From Cryptomeria japonica (lineage: Eukaryota; Streptophyta; Pinopsida; Cupressales; Cupressaceae), in NCBI RefSeq assembly GCF_030272615.1, contig NC_081410.1, forward strand, positions 285,445,957 to 285,509,956: a stretch of 64,000 nucleotides of DNA, read 5' to 3'. The position numbers and the translations under genes were made by a program. Position 1 is the stretch's first letter; every line of letters starts with the position of its first letter. Below are positions 22,766 to 35,000 of the stretch, piece by piece. The notes below the pieces were generated by a model. The model had not been told where the DNA came from, ran no database searches, and worked only from the letters and a program-made list of their open reading frames with translations.

Positions 22766-24658
22766 TCAGCATTTGAATAGAACATTAGCAAAATTGCCAA
22801 AGACACCATCCATTCGATCATCACAATCATCTTCATTAGACAAAGAAGAAATTGAAACGTGGTTGGAACAATCATCAGTTCTCCATGTTTTACATCCATC
22901 AGATTTCATCCTATTACTATCATTCTGAAAATCAAGATAGTCATACTTATCTTGCCATGACTGATCTTCTTCACCAATTGAACACTCGTCATCGGCCAAA
23001 GAATGAAAATGAACATCGCTGCCATTTACTTCATCAGATAAGTTTTCAGCATGTTCACTAAAATTTTCTGTCATAAAACCATCTCTTAGATCAGCATATT
23101 CATCAAGTATACAAGCATTCAATTCACAGTCCTTTTCTAAAGAATCCTCTTCACCATATTTCATAAGGTCTTCATTAACAGCTCGAAGGCTCTCCAACAT
23201 TTGATCCTTCTTATCCACAACCTCAAGAGCTTTCTTAAGTTCTGCAATCTTCTGGACTTGCATTGCACTTTGCTGTTCCATGTGAGATTCCGTAAACTTT
23301 TGTCCATCCATGTGTGCTACATTTTCATTGCAATCATGCACACCACTGAAATCTTCTGAATTAACATTGTGCATATCTTTCAAAAAAGAAAGATTATCAA
23401 CATGATTATAAGAAACAAAGTTTGAAGTGAAATTTGAAAAAACATTTACTTCATCCTCAACACAATTGACATCATCAATGTTTAAAAGAGGATCAACTAT
23501 TGTTTGCACCAAGCAATTCTGATTTTCATCATATTGCACACTTTCACTTGCACAAATAGCAACACTTAGTAATCCCTCTGTATTTGGTATTTCAACATCA
23601 AATACATCAGCAGCATGTAAAGATTGATGGTCATGACCATCATTATTTTCATTAATATTATCCTGGAGAGATGCATGATTCACTTGGTAATTGGCAGTCA
23701 CATAATCAGCATAACCGACATACAAATCAAATGGTACATATCCCTTGTATATATCTGTCTCTGTATCAACATTTTCACAATGCTTCCCACTGATCCTTCC
23801 ATCACTACTGCAAGAGACAACCGGCATTAACAACAAAGGTTCTTGACTCTCATTTAACTCTGAAGCACATGCATCAACAAAACCATTCGGAACTGCAGAG
23901 CTTGATGCACCTAGACATGGAATGGTTTGCTCAACTTCACATGGTATTTCACCATTGAAGGTGCTTTGACAAGAAACAACAGGAGACATGAATCTCTTCG
24001 AGATTCCAAACTTCAAGTTATTTTCCATATCCCTAGCTGTGTTAAAGGCTTCATACAAGGTTTTGGGTTCTTTGTTTCTCAATAGGAAACCCATCTTCTC
24101 ATCAAATGCACTCATGTAAACATCCATACATACTTTATCATCAAGTTTATACCTTCTGGAAATTTTGGACAGAGCTTGTGAAAATCTGATGTTAAATGTG
24201 GGTATCGATTCATCTTCCTTGATTTGTATATAAGTGAACTCTTTCAACAAGTCGGAATCACTCACCTTCTCATCGAATCGATCCATGAAATTTGAAATCA
24301 ATTCTTCCCATGAGGTAATAGAATTCACTAGTAAAAAAGAGAACCAATCTCTTGCATCCTCTTTCAATGACTGAATAAACAATTTCATGCATACATCTTC
24401 TTGGCAAATTTCAAACTCTCCTATCAAATCTGAAAATCTTTTATCATGTTGACATGCTGATTCTGATTTCTTCCCATTGCAAATTGGCAAATACTTTCTA
24501 ATTTCTGTGGGTATGAGATTTGGGTAACCTGGAACATCTCTGAGATTTAGAGCAGCATAATAGTTCATGACGTAACTTCTCCTATTATACGGTTGTGACA
24601 CTTCACCAGGCATGGCTCTATGTGGAAATACACAAGGTTGAAAATCTTTACTATTCAT
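22766..24658 (-). CDS. Gag polyprotein of the giant-LTR element (630 aa, intact)
   Basis: An open frame of 630 codons. I choose the ATG at 24658 (MNSKDFQPCVF) because the 15 bases of open frame before it begin with GTG. The retrotransposon gag domain spans about residues 75-220: FIQSLKEDARDWFSFLL, then SWEELISNFMDRFDE, then DESIPTFNIRFSQAL and KTLYEAFNTARDMENNL. The C-terminal half is acidic and Asn/Asp/Cys rich without a CCHC knuckle. Its intactness inside a mutated host element suggests it is younger, or that gag was kept under selection. It presumably builds the particle while pol comes from a partner element, which is an inference. Confidence 0.8.
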   Translation of the reverse strand: MNSKDFQPCVFPHRAMPGEVSQPYNRRSYVMNYYAALNLRDVPGYPNLIPTEIRKYLPICNGKKSESACQHDKRFSDLIGEFEICQEDVCMKLFIQSLKEDARDWFSFLLVNSITSWEELISNFMDRFDEKVSDSDLLKEFTYIQIKEDESIPTFNIRFSQALSKISRRYKLDDKVCMDVYMSAFDEKMGFLLRNKEPKTLYEAFNTARDMENNLKFGISKRFMSPVVSCQSTFNGEIPCEVEQTIPCLGASSSAVPNGFVDACASELNESQEPLLLMPVVSCSSDGRISGKHCENVDTETDIYKGYVPFDLYVGYADYVTANYQVNHASLQDNINENNDGHDHQSLHAADVFDVEIPNTEGLLSVAICASESVQYDENQNCLVQTIVDPLLNIDDVNCVEDEVNVFSNFTSNFVSYNHVDNLSFLKDMHNVNSEDFSGVHDCNENVAHMDGQKFTESHMEQQSAMQVQKIAELKKALEVVDKKDQMLESLRAVNEDLMKYGEEDSLEKDCELNACILDEYADLRDGFMTENFSEHAENLSDEVNGSDVHFHSLADDECSIGEEDQSWQDKYDYLDFQNDSNRMKSDGCKTWRTDDCSNHVSISSLSNEDDCDDRMDGVFGNFANVLFKC

Positions 24659-25421
24659 TTTTCTTACTTCCACAAATGATTATAAAATCTTGGATAGAAA
24701 ACTTCAAGCACATATCCTTATACAAATCTATTCCTTAACATTGCTTGACATAAATTTCTTCCACATTTGCATACTACGGAGGATAACATACACTGAATAT
24801 TTTAGCAGCATAGATATGCAAATAAATTTTGAGATTCTCTCTTTCCCTCTAGACTAGTGCTGTTCACTAAATGGGAAAACAACATTACACATTCTAATTT
24901 TCAGAACAAACATCTTTGCATTTGAAACCTCTGAAAATACCTAGAGATCTGCAGCTTTAAACTCTTGTAGATCTGGAGATTTACTTCACACTTTAGCATG
25001 GTCTTTTACATCAGAGTCGCCACCTCTTGCACAGAGGATATTTCGAACAGCAGAACCATTCAATCACAAATTTAATTCTCTTTACTCCTTCGATCTCATT
25101 GCAACAAACACTCTTCCAGGTTGTTCAATACTGGTATGAACCACAGAGTCACCACCCAACTAAGGAATTGGGAAAAATTCACATACAGCTGAAAGAACTT
25201 CTCACAACTTTCAACCATGCATTCACTGTTACTCCTTCATAAAGTATGATATGAAACACATATCATTTTGCAGATCCAAAACAAGGAGCATTTTCTTCAC
25301 CATGAAACCAATTTACACTCTGTGCATACACCATGGATAGACTGGCTGGATATGAAATTGACAGGACTAGGAACACATTCAACCTCTAACCATATCAATC
25401 AAGCATTTATATCCATTTATT
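24659..25421 (-). other. Leader of the giant-LTR element
   Basis: About 760 bases between the primer site and gag with no convincing ORF. Packaging and dimerisation signals would be expected here, but none can be identified by eye. Confidence 0.5.
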
Positions 25422-25438
25422 CCCCAGCAGAGTCACCA
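25422..25438 (-). promoter_or_regulatory. Primer binding site of the giant-LTR element
   Basis: Minus strand TGGTGACTCTGCTGGGG, four bases inside the 5' LTR. It resembles the TGGCGACTC...CTGGGG primer sites of plant Tat/Ogre gypsy elements, attributed to an Arg tRNA. It supports minus orientation. Confidence 0.7.
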
Positions 25439-25442
25439 TTTT

Positions 25443-28400
25443 TGTTGTTCACCAAAAGTGATAACCCAAGTATACCTGCAAATCTATCTATGAGATAGCC
25501 AATCTCAATCAATGAAACACCTCAGGGCTTGGACAACATGACAAGGATATGAATCCTTCTACTCTTCAGGCTCTGCAAAACCTAGGCGGGTATACCTTTG
25601 ATGCATTTAATCAGACCTATTACACACAAGACTGCATCAATCAAAAGCAGATGGATCTCAAAAGGTTCAAAAACTAAGAGATAACTGCAGATGGGCTAGA
25701 TCCACACTTGCAACTCAACATTTTGAATCATGAGATGGAGGGACACTTCCACATAACATAAAATATAAAAAGATATTCTAATTTTTTATTTTTAAAAGGT
25801 GTTCTGACAACCTTTCAATATTACAAGAGACGAGTGCCTTATCCAGGGCACAGAGTCATGCATAAAACTGGATGAGAAATCTCAGATGCAAGTTCTTTTC
25901 AACATTAAATTTTCATGTATCAATGTCTTACATTAATACAATCCTCTGCTTTGTCACAAAACCATACTTATATGTAGATATCCAATATGCATTCAAAATC
26001 ATTAATGTTGGGTTTTAGGATTTAAATCCTTCCTTGAAGAATACCCAAAAGACAACATTACACTCTTAGAGGAATCTAAAAGAGACAACTCAAATTATCC
26101 TTGATAATATGAAATTATATGAATCTGAGTACATTTTGGAGACAATTTCATGGAAACTCACACATGCCTTGCATATGTGTGAACCTGCAAACTGAAACTA
26201 AACCTACAGTAAAGACAACACTGAAAACATAGACAAATACACTATCATTTGCATTGATAAAAGGATGCCATCACTGGAACCTGCAATTTTGGATTTCTCC
26301 CTTGGAGCAAATCTCTCAAAAACTGGAACCCCTACAACTGAGAAGAATTGGGAATAAAAAGGAGAGGGAACCAAATCAAATTTGCAACTGAATTGCCAAG
26401 TGTCTCCTCTCTAACTGAATTTTGTTCCCATGGAAACTGCTTCCAAAATATCCCACATTTGTCAAAATTAACCTCATAATCAGATTCCTCATTCCGAGAG
26501 CTTTCCGAAAATATATAACACTTTATACCTTGACCAAAAATTGAGTCCTGGGCGAATTAATTCCCCAATGTGCACCATCATTTAAATTTTTCATTTATTA
26601 ATATAGTTCAAACTATATAATAAACAATTTTAATTTTAATTTTTGCCTCCATTTGGTCCTGACACTTTTGCCACATGGCGGCCTCCGATTGGTCGATGGG
26701 GTTGACCGGACGCCACCTGGGATGACACCTCATCACCACCACGTCATCTGCTTCGTCACTGCTACTTGGCCGCCACGTCATCGCCACTGGACTACCACCT
26801 GTGCGCCAACTGTGTGCCACGTGGACGACTCTCATTCACTTTTGCTATTTCGTAGCGTTTAAACTACGCGCATCTTCCCTTCGCGAAATAGCGTGCACCA
26901 TCGATCCATCTTGAACTTGCTCACTCGTTAACCTGACCTTCCTCTGCAAAATTTCGCTCGTTTGCCTCGAGAAGCGTGCCCGTGTGGGGTCCACCTGGTC
27001 ACCATCCAGTCAACTCCTCTGTCGCCTTGAGAACGCGCATGGGCCCACCTTGGGCGCCCATAGGCACCGTCCGTCAAAAGCCTTTATGGCTTAGACATAT
27101 TACTACCGTGGGTTGTTGCTTATAAACATCAAAAATGTCCCTTTCCCAGTTAATGTGGGATAATGTGGTTTTGCCTGTAGCTGCATGTTTGAAGCTTTTC
27201 TCCGCACTTTAATGGGAGTCTTTTTCATTTGCTTGGAATTCAATGGCCCTTTCAACCATGCCATGGCTGAGCAAGCTTGGGGTTTTCATGCTATCTCCAC
27301 ATGCATTTGTTTGAAGTTTTAGATTTCCTTTCTTTGCAACATTTAATCCCCTTTTAACAGTCTTTACACAATCAAATTTCACGCACAGGGGTGGAGACTG
27401 GGCTTTATGCTACTATGGGAATTACATTTGATGTTAATAAATCATCACCAACCCCCAAACAGCCACACAGAGGGAAAGAGTGCTAGCAAATGTTAGCATT
27501 AGTTGAGAGTTTTCAACGCTCTATTCACAGGGTACTGGCTTTACACCCAACATTGCATTTAACTTGAAAGATTTAATCCATTATTGTCACTTCCAATTGC
27601 TACATAGGTGGAATGAAGTTTGCTGTTTGTTGAATGTTGTTTACTACTGGAGGGAGAGCATGTGAGAGTGGTTTCCTATTGGCACACTTGCCTTGGTAAT
27701 TTGCTGCAGTGTCAATGATTGCTGGTAACTCCAATGCCCACATAGAATCCTGAAGTCTTCTACAAACTGTTTCAAATACCACGCTGCCCTTTTTACCATC
27801 CCCATTGGCTTCCACGCAGGGAGGAAGTTGCTGCTGTGTTTGCCATTGTTTGCATACTTTCAAACCTGCAGCCCCTTCTCCATCCACGCAAGCATACTCT
27901 GCAAACTTTCACCACACTATGTTCAGCAGGGACGACAAGGAGGCACGTGAGTGGGAAAGCTGTTTCAGTTTGCTTGGAGGTTGTAAATCACTATTGCCAC
28001 TTCCACGCAGCAGGGGGAAGGCACTATTACACTTACAATTTACATTAAGCCTCACTCAGCAATACCCTCTCTACTCAGCCACTTCAATGCAAAGCAAAAG
28101 AGGGATGCAAACACCATCACGTGGGAAGGGGATGATTGGGTAAAAATTCATATCCTTGAGAGTTTTTGGCCTTCCCTCTCCTCCATCATTTGTATTCAGT
28201 AAAAGAAATTATATTTGCATGAAATCTGCTACAACATATATGAGGAGACTATCAACAGGCACATGAGGAAGATGGATACAAATTAAGTTTTATTGAGGTT
28301 CTTGAACTCTTCTTTACTTGGTACCTCCTTTCTCTAAAACAATAGAGTTCAAAACTAAAGAGCTTTATCTAGAATTACTCACCTCAAAACATTCATCTGT

Positions 28401-29841
28401 TTCATCCAAAGAATAAACATTCTTTTGCATTGCACAGGAGGATTTATGCTACTTACAAAATGCTATTTGCATTTGTCTTGAATCCTTTTAAAAAAAAACC
28501 TTTCCATTAACCATGCAAGGTGCATATTGGAATTACACCTTGCTTAATTCACCATGGTGACAAGACATAAAGGATCAAAATGTAAACAGAGCTGGTAATA
28601 GTGGCATCTTACCATGAAATTTATGCAATGACACGAGCCGGGTCGGGCCCCAAAGTGGGTCCGACTAATTTTTTTTTTTTTTTCAAGCAACTGGCCCCTA
28701 GAATGCTTCACGGACCTCAAACATACCTCTAGAAATGATTGGCATCGTTTCCGGATCATAAAATTGCATTTTTCAACTTTCAGGCAATTACGCCACAATT
28801 TTCGCATTTAATCGCGAAGACGTAATTTTCAAATTTGTCAAAACACCTTTCTGGAGCTCGCCATCTGAGAGGCGTGTACTCTGATATACAAGGATGACTT
28901 CTACCAAACAGTTTCTCAAGATGAGTCCCGAGCGAAGAGATATTAATTTCCAAAAATGCCCAACTGGCTTTGTCGACACTGCGGACCTGATGAAGTCAAT
29001 GTCCTGGCAACACATGATGCCTTTCTCAAAAATATCAAATGACCTCCGTGGGTCCTCAAATTTGGAACATAGGTACCTTAAAGTACATATTAAATCTTTG
29101 AATTCTCAGTTTGATCACCAGATTGACAGGATGCAAATGGCGCGCTCACAAAAATGGCTATATTAACTGATCTAACACTGGAGTGCGGATAACTGAATTT
29201 GATGGCAAAATGAGCTCTTTTGAAAACCGATCAAACGGATTGGTAGAGACTTAAAATTTGAAAAGTAGCTCATCATTTATACCAACATCAGCTCGGAATA
29301 AACATTATGGCATGACGCTTACTGAGGCAACTTTTACACTTATGCGAAATAGGGCTCCGACTAGCTGTCGAAACAGGGACTTGCCAAAACATAGAAACTG
29401 CAAATTGATTTGGCTTCAAAAACTGAGCAAATGGATTCATTAAGACTTGAAAATTTGCGAGCTCAATCACATTTATGCATAGAATCTAATCCACTTTGAA
29501 TTTATTCATAATGATCAATAGGGCAAAAGATGTAATCGCTCGAAGTAGGCTACTCAATAAAATCTGCATTTGTGCCTAAAATGCACTTCCAGATCACCCC
29601 TCAAAATGTGTACCTGATAAACTTATCCAAATTGAATTCTGAAAGTTGCACATCACTGAATAGGCCAAATGAAAGGTGTGGGACATGAATCCCGAGCCTT
29701 ACCCTCTTAAAATCAACTGGCTCCATTTTACCCCCTTGTTAACTAGGCCATTCAAGCTGACTTATTTTAATCGTTTGGAAATGCAGGGCAAAATTTTGAA
29801 ATAGGCCTATAAACTTGACTCAGTTTTAATTAGTCCCAACA
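25443..29841 (-). repeat. 5' LTR of the giant-LTR element (about 4.4 kb)
   Basis: Plus-strand start TGTTGTTCACC and end AGTCCCAACA, as in the left copy, followed by CATAG. The GC-rich block is at about 26680-27080 and the T-run at about 28669-28683. Confidence 0.92.
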
Positions 29842-29846
29842 CATAG

Positions 29847-30450
29847 ACTTCAAAAGCAATTTGGGCATATAGAACAACTTGGAGGATGCCGATTGGTTTT
29901 ACACCTTTTGAGATGGTGTATGGAAAAGCAACAATGATGCCTACTGAGTTTGAGCATAAAACTCTAAGGACAACTTTGCAATTAAATATGACACTTTCTG
30001 AAGCACAAAAAAATGTATTCAATAATTGAATGCTTTGGATGAATGAATAAAAATGGCTATGCAATAGACAAAACTGATACAAAATCAAAGAGCAAAATGG
30101 CATGATAAATACATCAAAGAGAAAAAGTTCAAAGTAGGTGATTGGGCACTATTGTATGACTCAAGATATAAAGATACTATGGGAAAGCTGCAAACCAAAT
30201 GGTTAGGTCCATATGAGATAGAAGAATTTTTCAACAATGGAGTTGTTCGTTTGACCATAATTGACCCGGTTTGGTTCAAGCTTTTGGTAAATGGTCACAA
30301 ATTGCGTCTTTATCATAAGCCTACCAGCAAAAAGGAGTTCTTGCAACAATTTGCTAAAAAGGATCAAACACAAGGCCCTACAGCAACTGATCAAGTTCCT
30401 TCTACAATTGAGCAAAGTATTGGAGGTAAGGTTCCTGCAGCCACTGCAGT
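29847..30450 (+). pseudogene. Gypsy-1 integrase, C-terminal part
   Basis: Resumes the integrase after the insertion. It shows the block TPFEMVYGKATMMPTEFEH, a Gln/Lys-rich helix with frameshifts around 30025-30060, then KVGDWALLYDSRYKDTMGKL and KWLGPYEIEEFF. The latter is the GPxx fold at the C-terminus of Ty3/gypsy integrases. The frame ends near 30450 in low-complexity sequence. Confidence 0.85.
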
Positions 30451-30984
30451 GAACATGCTTGCCACCTCAGAATTCTCCATGCATCATTTCACAACAATAT
30501 TTCCATGTCTTATGGAAATATTATTCTCCATAAATAATTTTTTCCATCCATGTCATCCCATCTCATTTCCTTGTCTATCATCTCATTTCAGTTTTCCATT
30601 CTTTTCGCATGACTGCAGGTATGTACATATTTTATTTTATTTTAATTAGGAATTTATGATTTCATTATGATTATTCCCTTTTCTAAATCCGCATACACTT
30701 CCCTAAATCCTTTCAGCCTATGTGGACACGTGCCAAAGTAAGTTGGGGAGGTGTTTTATGGTTTGATTTCCAAAATTAGTAATTACTCGTCCTTTTTTGT
30801 ACCTTGATTTGATTGCTTGCCATCATTTCTTTAATAAGATATTCTTTGGCATAAGAAAGTAATGAACTCTGCCACCAAATTTGGAAATAGGTAAGGAAGT
30901 TAAGGAAGTTTCAATTTTCAATCTATAGAGTATTTTGGTTCTTTGTTTCTCAGCTACAAAGTTTTCTAGATTAACAGATTAAGA
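30451..30984 (+). other. Spacer between gypsy-1 pol and the extra ORF
   Basis: AT-rich and pyrimidine-rich sequence, with an open frame running on to about 30649 but no recognisable domain. In Tat/Athila elements this zone often holds splice sites for the downstream ORF; I cannot assign any. Confidence 0.45.
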
Positions 30985-33232
30985 AATGGGTGGAGATCCA
31001 ATCCGCCATGAACCAATAGTCCATGATGCATTGCTATAGGATGCTCTTTGTGAGCATTATTTCAGGCACATGGTTGGATTGTCTACTTTCTGAAAATAAG
31101 GGATTATAATGAATAAATTACCTCTGAGTTTATGTATTCATTCAATGAAGGAGAGGCTACTATTAAAGGATTAAGGGTCATTGCTACAAAGCAACAAATA
31201 GCTAAAGTTAGAGGGTTGCCGCAAGAAGGAGAATTCTTTCCAGAATCAAAAGACGCCAGAAGCGCCAGAGCAAAATTTACACTCCCCATAGATGGAACAC
31301 TAATAGTGGACAAGTAAGGAACCAGGAGGGCTTCCCTTCCAGCAGAGTGGCCCCAGGTGGCTTTATATGTAATGAAGTACATTACTTGCAAAGGGAGGTA
31401 TTCAAATTTACATTTACCCCATTTAAAATTGCTTAGTCGTTTATGGCATGGTCGGAGAGTGAATGTTCCTAAATTTTTTATATCACCTTATTTCCACAAG
31501 TGCCAAAGAAACATGGAAGAATGGAAATCATTCTATCAGCCATCATGGTTTGATAAAATTGCTGGTAGAACGTTCTCTTAGGGATGTTTCACAGATGGAA
31601 TGGGGGGCATTTGAAGACATATTGCAGTTTAGGGTTGAGGATGCTCCTGTAGCAGATGAGTTAACAGTTCAAAATGAGGAAATGGGAGAACCCTCTTCTC
31701 CCATAATTTCCATAGAGAATGAATTGCTCATCACTGAAGAAGCTGTGATTATTACGGAGGAAGATATGGTTGAGACAAACATGGAGCAGCCCTCCACTTA
31801 TTTTCATAGGGAATCAACATCTTCTAAAAGAAAAGGGAAGGAATTAGAAGGAATTAATGCAGAAGATGAACCTATGGTTCAGCCGCAGAAAATTCTAGGT
31901 TCTCTTGTAGTCAAGAGGCGTAGACCAAAGAGAAAAACTCCTGTAGAAAAGCCGTAGGTAGAAATCGTTCTTGCAACCACTCCAAAGGTTTATGCAAGAA
32001 GAACAAGGAGTACTACCCAAAAATTTCATCCAGTAAGTGATGCAACATAGATTATTTCAGTAGAAGCATCAGAAGAAGAGAGCCCAACAGAGATTGAAAT
32101 TTAGAAGGAGGATGATGTTGAAAGACTTTCAAGTCTGGCATATGTGGTAGAACAACTTGAGGAACCTGATGGAGAAATTCCACGTCCAAAGGTAATAGCT
32201 ATTATACCTCCACCATCTCTCAGTAGTTTATCTATTGAATTAACATTTTATAGGCAGTGGGAGATTATAGGGGATTATTGACAAACAATAAAAGGAAATT
32301 GAAAAAAGAGATAATAAAATTGAAGAATTAGAAGCCAAAGTTGATACAATCACTTATATGGTCCCGAAGTTAATGCAATGTAGGGTACCGCCAAGAGTTT
32401 ATGCTTTGCATTTGAAAGAGCGGTATTTAAATTTTAAATTAAACCGCATTGTCGAGGACCTTAGCCGTTCTTTAGAAACCCTTGAGGAATTTTATGATGC
32501 CTATCAGACTTCCCCAACAGCTATGAAAAATTTATTGTGTGAGCTTTACTTATATTCCTATGCTGTAACTTCTGATAGTGAGTGGAATCCCTTGTTATAC
32601 ATAGGGGATATCCACATAAAAGCCTTAATGTCATGGATTCAGAATGAGATTAGCATGGGAGCATAGGCCAGAACACATAGGGATGTTGAATTTGATTGTC
32701 CATTACCATTGAGGAAAGAAGCAAAAGAGCCAAGAGTTCTCTATTATGAATGGCATAAGCTATTGGTAAGGCAAGATGTGAGGAATCAAGTGTTGCCAAT
32801 GAGGGAAGAAATATTCCAAGCATATGAGCATTTAGTTCAAAATGAAAGTGTAGCTGCAAATGAAGGCCAAACTCAGCGCTAGAATAATTTGCCAGAAAAA
32901 TTGAAACAAGGAGAACCTCATTCACTACCAAATTTTCATGCAGCTATGCAAAGAGCCCCTAACAATATTCAATTGGGTAGGATGGAAACCAATAACTGGT
33001 TACCTTTGATCTTTTAGCCCCATATACTTATGTGGCCATTGTTGGGATGTAAGGTTACAGATCACCCCTATGACGCAGCTACAGAGGAGGCCAAATGGTC
33101 TAGATTAGAAAAGATGAAGGGGTTTTATTGGAATTTGCCTTTAGGAGGAATAGGTCAAGGAATCGTTGGTGACTTAAGAGTTAGTGCCAGAATCAGGAAT
33201 TTTCCTCTTGCTGGAGGATCAACAAGACCTTA
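30985..33232 (+). pseudogene. Gypsy-1 extra ORF downstream of pol (Tat/Athila type)
   Basis: Starts MGGDPIRHEPIVHDAL at 30985 and survives in shifted frames: MYSFNEGEATIKGLRVIATK from 31132, ALYVMKYITCKGRYSNLHL from 31357, an acidic then Lys/Arg-rich middle (31600-31960), a helical stretch at 32358-32666, and IGQGIVGDLRVSARIRNFPL at the end near 33220. Plant Tat and Athila elements carry an extra ORF in this place. Its function is unsettled (env-like in some Athila reports). I see no clear signal peptide or transmembrane segment. At least five stops or shifts make it dead. Confidence 0.65.
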
Positions 33233-33245
33233 AAGTTGGGGGGCA
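33232..33245 (+). promoter_or_regulatory. Polypurine tract of gypsy-1
   Basis: AAAGTTGGGGGGCA follows the end of the extra ORF and abuts TGATGAG, the likely LTR start. This form is common before 3' LTRs in plant gypsy elements. Confidence 0.7.
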
Positions 33246-35000
33246 TGATGAGTTGAGACATTAGCATATTTTTATCCTCAGAACTCTTAAGGTTTTGTCA
33301 TATTTTGATTTACATAATAGTAATGATGTATCAGAAGTTTACTATATGTATTTCAGATGTTAGCCTGAACCTATTAAAACATGTTTTGTCTTTGCCAGTT
33401 TATTCCTGCAGCCATGTTATTCATTCCTGTTACCATGTGGATTGTTTAGGCAATATCATGTGTGAAATTAATAGATGTTTTGATTAATTAAAACATATGT
33501 GTATGTTCTTGTATGTTCTTTCTTTTTGTGATTGTAGGAATAAATTGATGCTATTAGGAAGGCTCTCCTGTCACGCCAGTTTCTATAGGAGACATTCAAG
33601 GAGGGACTGAAAGATCAAATCAATAGAAATGCTGATGAGCGTAAGGAATGATAGAGGAAAAGTAATTGTGCAAAGTTTACTGATGTCTTACTCAAAGTAG
33701 ACATTAGTGTTGAAAATACCTCCATGATGTGCTATGAATGTGGTTCGGTTTAGATCCACATTATTAGCGAATTAACTCTGTTTGTTTCCTTTCTTGATTA
33801 GTTATTCACCTCTTCTAATTGACGTGATCTGTGTAATAGGAGTAATTGTTTTCTTTTAAATAAAGGTCTTTATCTCTTTTCTGAGGTTAGATAGAAAAAG
33901 AGAGAAAGTGGAGCAGAGGATTTTAGAAATAAAGTTATAAGTGTTTTGAGTTTCCTTTGATGTTGAATCATGTAATGACTTCCAAAGAACAATGAATAAA
34001 AATATGTTATTCTGAGCATGTAGAGTTATTTTTGGGAAGCCTGGAATCACTCATCCAAGGGAGCCCACTTGGTGAGTGTTCTTGTGCCTTTGTTAAGATT
34101 AGTTTTCTTCTTTAGCTGCAGTAGATGTTCTTGCAGCCATTGGAAACCAATCCATTGACTGTTCCTGCAGCCAAACCAAAACAGAGTAATTTCTGTTGAG
34201 CGGCATTGAACTTAACTAGTATTGCTTGAATGAATTTATGTTAATGCAGAATTTTTCCTGTAGCCTTTCAATAATTTCAATTCTTGCTTATCTTTTCCCC
34301 ATAATGTTAGTTGATGTAGTAATGCAAAGTAGCTATTGCAGGAACTTAGTGCATATATAGTGCATACCCATTTCAAGTATTACGTCCCTGGGTTGACAAT
34401 CAAATGAACACTAGCTATGGAAATAGTGACTTTACCTAGTGAATGTCCAAACTTTGGGTTTAGACTTCAACTAGAGTTATTATTCTTATTATTGGGTTGA
34501 ACACTTAGATTGGTGGGCCTCGAGTGACGAGGGATTTTTTGGCTAGACCTCCTATGGGCTATAAAATGGAAAAAGCATCTTGGCGAAAAGGCTTGTCTTC
34601 CTGAAAGGGCCATAGTCCAGGTGGGACCCCTTCCGCGAGCAGTGATTAGTGCAGTGGGTCCTGCCCGATACGTGGTGTGAGGGAGACCCTTGGATTTTCA
34701 TAGAGAGGGAATCTAATGGCAGTGTTTTAAACTCATTTTATCCCCTTGGAGGATTATGTGATGATATTTTGCGTGTCCATCTACGCACGACATGGAGGAT
34801 CTTGCGGCCAAAATTCAAACTCCCAAAGACCATTACAATTCAAATCTCTGCTAGGTTTGGTTGTTGAACGGATGGTCAAGATTGACTTTCAGACCTCGTC
34901 AATAACCAAATCTAATTTGATTTCAATCCACCCACTCTCAAACATCGACCATAACTCTAGAGGGGACTCTACAGACCAAATCTAGATGTTACTCAAGGCC
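33246..35000 (+). repeat. 3' LTR of gypsy-1 (right end approximate)
   Basis: Starts TGATGAGTTG after the polypurine tract. A TATA box CTATAAAATGG is at 34559-34569 in a locally GC-richer stretch, as expected for an LTR promoter. Because the 5' LTR is missing from the window, the right end cannot be fixed and the stated end is a guess. Confidence 0.5.
34559..34569 (+). promoter_or_regulatory. TATA box in the gypsy-1 LTR
   Basis: CTATAAAATGG, a near-consensus plant TATA box, about 1.3 kb into the LTR. Confidence 0.6.

Larger units (their letters stand above)
17300..29841 (-). mobile_element. Giant-LTR, gag-only retrotransposon (LARD / TR-GAG type), 12.5 kb
   Basis: Two LTRs of about 4.4 kb enclose only 3.75 kb of internal sequence. 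A perfect target duplication CATAG lies at 17295-17299 and 29842-29846 within the gypsy-1 integrase. The internal region has a gag-domain ORF and a second ORF, both minus, and no protease, RT, RNase H or integrase. LTR size, short interior and lack of pol match the large retrotransposon derivative idea, and the lone gag matches elements described as TR-GAG. Orientation is taken from gag and the primer-like site at 25422-25438. By eye the LTRs differ at about 2 percent in the first 220 bases. Confidence 0.9.
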
